Below, in pieces: positions 59,992-62,545 of a stretch of DNA of 62,545 nt; position 1 is the first letter of the stretch, and each line of letters opens with the position of its first letter. The stretch covers positions 1-62,545 of the forward strand of contig JAFWFL010000025.1 in the NCBI GenBank assembly GCA_017515595.1, given 5' to 3'. The notes under the pieces are model-generated. The model made no database searches. It saw only the letters and a program-made list of their open reading frames with translations, and was not told where the DNA came from. This stretch comes from Coriobacteriales bacterium (GTDB lineage: Bacteria > Actinomycetota > Coriobacteriia > Coriobacteriales > UMGS124). A program made the translations under genes and the position numbers.

Positions 59992-62545
59992 TTATAACTC
60001 AATCAATGGGTGCAATTGTGTCATGGTAACCGTGCGGCGGTGCCATGCAACGAGGCAGGTAATAATGAAGCAAACCACACCCACTGCCAAAAGAATTACT
60101 GCGGGTTCTATTGCCATGGAGAGATTCACTCCGCTAATAACCTGCTTGAGACCGCTTACTACATATGTCATTGGCATGTAGGGCGAAAGCGCTTGGAAGA
60201 ACTCGGGGCACGTCTCAATGGGGAATGTACCCGCCGCAGTGGTAAGCTGGAGCATGAGGAAGATAATGGCAATAAACTTGCCGGGGAATCCAAATGCTGC
60301 CATGCACAGTTGCAAAATACTTGCAAAGGTGAATGCTGTCAATATAGCAAACCCATAGAATGCAAGCGGGTGGTTAATCTCTATATGAAGCGCAAACTGT
60401 ACAACAAGGCAGAGCAAAACTGCCTGAATCAAACCAATAATAAGGGTTGGGATCAAACCGCTCAGTGCGGCTACCACAGGATGCGCACCGCTCGAAATAA
60501 GCCTGTTGTTGAGCGGTTTCACAAGGAAGGTGAGCATAAGAGCGCCAACCCAGAGACCGAGTGCGATAAAGTACGGTGCAAAACCGGTACCATAGTTCTT
60601 TACGTTGGTATAGTTGCTGTTTTCTATAACAACCGGCTCGCTCATCATAGCAGCATGAGCGTTAATTTGTTGTTGGTCCATATTGTTCATGGCCGCAACG
60701 CCGGTATTGAGACCTTCATAGAGATTCTGAGCGCCGTCTTTTGCAGAAGCAAGACCACCGGTAAGGCTTTGGCTTCCTTCATAAAGAAGCTTGTTGCCGT
60801 CAGCGAGTGTCTCGGTTCCTTCATGAAGCTTCTGCGCACCATCCTTAAGCTCAGCTGCACCGGTATAAATCTTGTCTGCACCGTCTTTTGCGGCTGTTGT
60901 ACCCTCAAGAAGCTGCGCGGCTCCTTCATCGAGAGCGGTTGCACCTTCGTCTGCGCTGACAATACCAAAGTAGAGATCTGTTGTTCCGTCAAAGAGGGAT
61001 TGTGCGCCTTCAACAAGCTGGCTCGAACCGTCCTTCGCAGAAGCAATACCCTCATCAAGCTCGGTTGCACCGTCTGCAAGCTGACGAGCGCCTTCGAGCA
61101 AGCCTGCATTGAGCTCAGTGCCGTTAATGCCCTCGGCTATTGCAGCTGCACCGTTTGCAACTTGGGCGGTTCCGTCCTTAGCTACAGCCAAACCTTCATC
61201 GAGCTGCTTGGCACCTTCATCTGCAGCAACAATTCCGTCATAGAGATCATTTGTACCGCTATAGAGCGTTTGAGCACCCTCACTCAGTTGAGTTGAACCC
61301 TCTTTAGCTGAGACAATTCCGTCATAGAGTGTCTGGGTTCCGGTTGCAAGTTGCTGAGCGCCTTCTACCAGACCCATTTGTTCCTGCGTACCGTTAATGC
61401 CGTTTGCAAGAGCCTGAGCCCCTTCGCTCAACGCAGCCGTGCCGGCTTTGACGGTTTCTAAGCCGGAGTTGATTTGAAGGGCACCGGTACTTGTGGAATT
61501 TATGCCACTGTTCAAAGCCGCTGTGCCTGCTACCAGGTCAGAAGCACCGGTTGCGAGCTCAGAAGAGCCTTCCTTAACGGATGCAATGCCTGCGTCAAGC
61601 TGAGTTGCGCCTTCGGTTGCAGATGTAATGCCGCTGTCGAGCGTTACGGTTCCGTCGTAAAGTGTCTGGGCACCGGTTGCAAGTTCTGCCGAGCCTTCCT
61701 TAACGGATGCAATGCCTGCGTCAAGCTGAGTTGCGCCTTCGGTTGCAGATGTAATGCCGCTGTCGAGCGTTACGGTGCCGTCGTAAAGTGTCTGGGCACC
61801 GGTGGCAAGTTCTGCCGAGCCTTCCTTAGCGGATGCAATGCCTGCGTCAAGCTGAGTTGCACCTTCGGTAGCAGAGGTAATGCCGCTATCGAGCGTTACG
61901 GTTCCGTCATAGAGCGTCTGGGCACCGGTTGCGAGCTCAGAAGAGCCTTCCTTCGCAGAAGCAATACCGGCATCAAGCTGAGTCGCGCCTTCGGTTGCTG
62001 AGGTGATACCGCTGTCGAGTGTTACCGCGCCATCGTAAAGTGTTTGGGCGCCGGTTGCGAGCTCAGAAGAACCTTCCTTCGCAGAAGCAATGCTAGCGTC
62101 AAGCTGAGTTGCACCTTCGGTAGCTGAGGTAATGCCGCTGTCGAGCGTTACGGTTCCGTCGTAAAGTGTCTGGGCACCGCTTGCAAGTTCTGCCGAGCCT
62201 TCCTTAACGGATGCAATGCCTGCGTCAAGCTGAGTTGCGCCTTCGGTTGCAGAGGTAATGCCGCTGTCGAGCGTTATGGTTCCGTCATAAAGTGTCTGGG
62301 CACCGGTTGCGAGCTCAGAAGAGCCTTCCTTCGCAGAAGCAATACCGGCATCAAGCTGAGTTGCGCCTTCGGTTGCTGAGGTAATGCCGCTGTCGAGCGT
62401 TATGGTTCCGTCATAAAGTGTCTGGGCACCGGTTGCGAGCTCAGAAGAGCCTTCCTTAACGGATGCAATGCCTGCGTCAAGCTGAGTTGCGCCTTCGGTT
62501 GCAGATGTAATGCCGCTGTCGAGCGTTACGGTTCCGTCGTAAAGT
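59992..62545 (-). CDS. YhgE/Pip-type membrane protein with long repeat region, partial
   Basis: The frame is open from the right window edge, so the gene lacks its N-terminus; the TTG at 61515 is an internal codon, not a start. The last 200 residues hold about six membrane helices with the ABC-2/YhgE arrangement (LGLWVGALMLTFLV, FASILQLCMAAFGFPG, TYVVSGLKQVI). Before them lie hundreds of residues of Gly/Ala/Ser/Leu coiled repeats, e.g. GATQLDAGIAS. Such repeats are typical of YhgE/Pip and EsaA-type proteins, which link to phage infection or type VII secretion. The function here is not known. Confidence 0.85.
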   Translation of the reverse strand, partial: LYDGTVTLDSGITSATEGATQLDAGIASVKEGSSELATGAQTLYDGTITLDSGITSATEGATQLDAGIASAKEGSSELATGAQTLYDGTITLDSGITSATEGATQLDAGIASVKEGSAELASGAQTLYDGTVTLDSGITSATEGATQLDASIASAKEGSSELATGAQTLYDGAVTLDSGITSATEGATQLDAGIASAKEGSSELATGAQTLYDGTVTLDSGITSATEGATQLDAGIASAKEGSAELATGAQTLYDGTVTLDSGITSATEGATQLDAGIASVKEGSAELATGAQTLYDGTVTLDSGITSATEGATQLDAGIASVKEGSSELATGASDLVAGTAALNSGINSTSTGALQINSGLETVKAGTAALSEGAQALANGINGTQEQMGLVEGAQQLATGTQTLYDGIVSAKEGSTQLSEGAQTLYSGTNDLYDGIVAADEGAKQLDEGLAVAKDGTAQVANGAAAIAEGINGTELNAGLLEGARQLADGATELDEGIASAKDGSSQLVEGAQSLFDGTTDLYFGIVSADEGATALDEGAAQLLEGTTAAKDGADKIYTGAAELKDGAQKLHEGTETLADGNKLLYEGSQSLTGGLASAKDGAQNLYEGLNTGVAAMNNMDQQQINAHAAMMSEPVVIENSNYTNVKNYGTGFAPYFIALGLWVGALMLTFLVKPLNNRLISSGAHPVVAALSGLIPTLIIGLIQAVLLCLVVQFALHIEINHPLAFYGFAILTAFTFASILQLCMAAFGFPGKFIAIIFLMLQLTTAAGTFPIETCPEFFQALSPYMPMTYVVSGLKQVISGVNLSMAIEPAVILLAVGVVCFIITCLVAWHRRTVTMTQLHPLIEL
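61555..62545 (-). repeat. 126-bp tandem repeats inside the YhgE/Pip gene
   Basis: About eight copies of a 42-codon unit run to the window edge, with anchors (GAGCCTTCC-type) at 61565, 61691, 61817, 61943, 62069, 62195, 62321 and 62447, each 126 apart. Two variant blocks alternate irregularly, as expected from unequal exchange. Each unit keeps the reading frame. Older, more divergent repeats continue to about 60720. Confidence 0.95.

Noticed and set aside
60010-61296. 428-residue plus-strand open frame
   Set aside because: Antisense of the YhgE/Pip gene. Composition (many Cys, Asn and His) is unlike a real protein, and the minus-strand protein has clear membrane helices.
61513-61515. TTG as the start of a 507-residue YhgE/Pip protein
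   Set aside because: The frame stays open to the window edge with the same repeat pattern, so the TTG is an internal leucine codon.
61474-62001. 175-residue plus-strand frame rich in cysteine over the repeats
   Set aside because: Shadow of the YhgE/Pip repeats read on the other strand; no ribosome site, and the periodicity is explained by the 126-bp unit.

Overview
The window is a gene-dense, moderate-GC bacterial chromosome segment. No phage, insertion sequence, CRISPR array or rRNA is visible. Zinc-ribbon forms of ribosomal proteins L28 and L32, a SigB-type sigma factor, an SRP/SMC/RNase III operon and the alaS-ruvX-mltG...aroK-pepQ arrangement point to a Gram-positive lineage. My best inference is an actinobacterium of the Coriobacteriia type (Atopobium/Olsenella-like). 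This rests on protein character and gene order only, not on a search.

Layout. 1-6203 (minus): alaS-ruvX-mltG-yqeG-prepilin peptidase-aroK-Xaa-Pro peptidase (cut by the window edge). 6361-8215 (minus): a DUF948-like membrane protein, an RsbW-like protein and a SigB-family sigma factor. 8327-11567 (minus): an unknown protein, a dNTP triphosphohydrolase and rarA. 11807-14591 (plus): trpS, a HAD phosphatase and a Tat-exported lipoprotein lysozyme, ended by a strong bidirectional terminator. 14695-20641 (minus): an unknown cysteine-motif protein, ligA, copA and tRNA-Ala(GGC). 21038-21919 (plus): a DegV/FakB protein. 22014-29292 (minus): a membrane glycosyltransferase, rluD-lspA-ileS and an L,D-transpeptidase. 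29429-31324 (minus): ftsH. 31412-50512 (minus): a long series of housekeeping genes, ffh-ftsY-smc-rnc-acpP-plsX-rpmF-yceD-divIVA-like-coaD-rsmD-recG-fakA-asp23-ABC pair. 50720-53108: rpmB, thiN (minus), fmdB-larE. 53333-59939 (minus): metK-priA-def-fmt-rsmB. 59992-end (minus): a YhgE/Pip-type membrane protein carrying long tandem repeats and cut by the window edge.

The second half closely follows the Bacillus subtilis order priA-def-fmt-rsmB...thiN-rpmB-yloU-yloV-recG...plsX...acpP-rnc-smc-ftsY-ffh, with rsmD-coaD-yceD-rpmF merged in. Functionally it joins translation start and end processing (metK, fmt, def, rsmB), protein targeting (ffh, ftsY, lspA, ftsH) and lipid supply (a FakA-like kinase, a DegV/FakB carrier, acpP, plsX). 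It also holds chromosome maintenance (priA, recG, smc, ligA, rarA, ruvX) and envelope remodelling (mltG, L,D-transpeptidase, GH25 lysozyme).

The most unusual item is a 223-bp element between the convergent larE and rsmB genes. It has two perfect 56-bp inverted arms (about 30% GC) around a GC-richer 111-bp core. Also notable are a mosaic array of 126-bp tandem repeats in the YhgE/Pip gene, a duplicated 3' end of ligA separated by a perfect hairpin, two small palindromes that each recur at two places, and an RsbW-like protein that lacks key kinase residues. Several annotated starts were shifted inward from the longest open frame where a Shine-Dalgarno sequence or family length favoured it; each entry says so.
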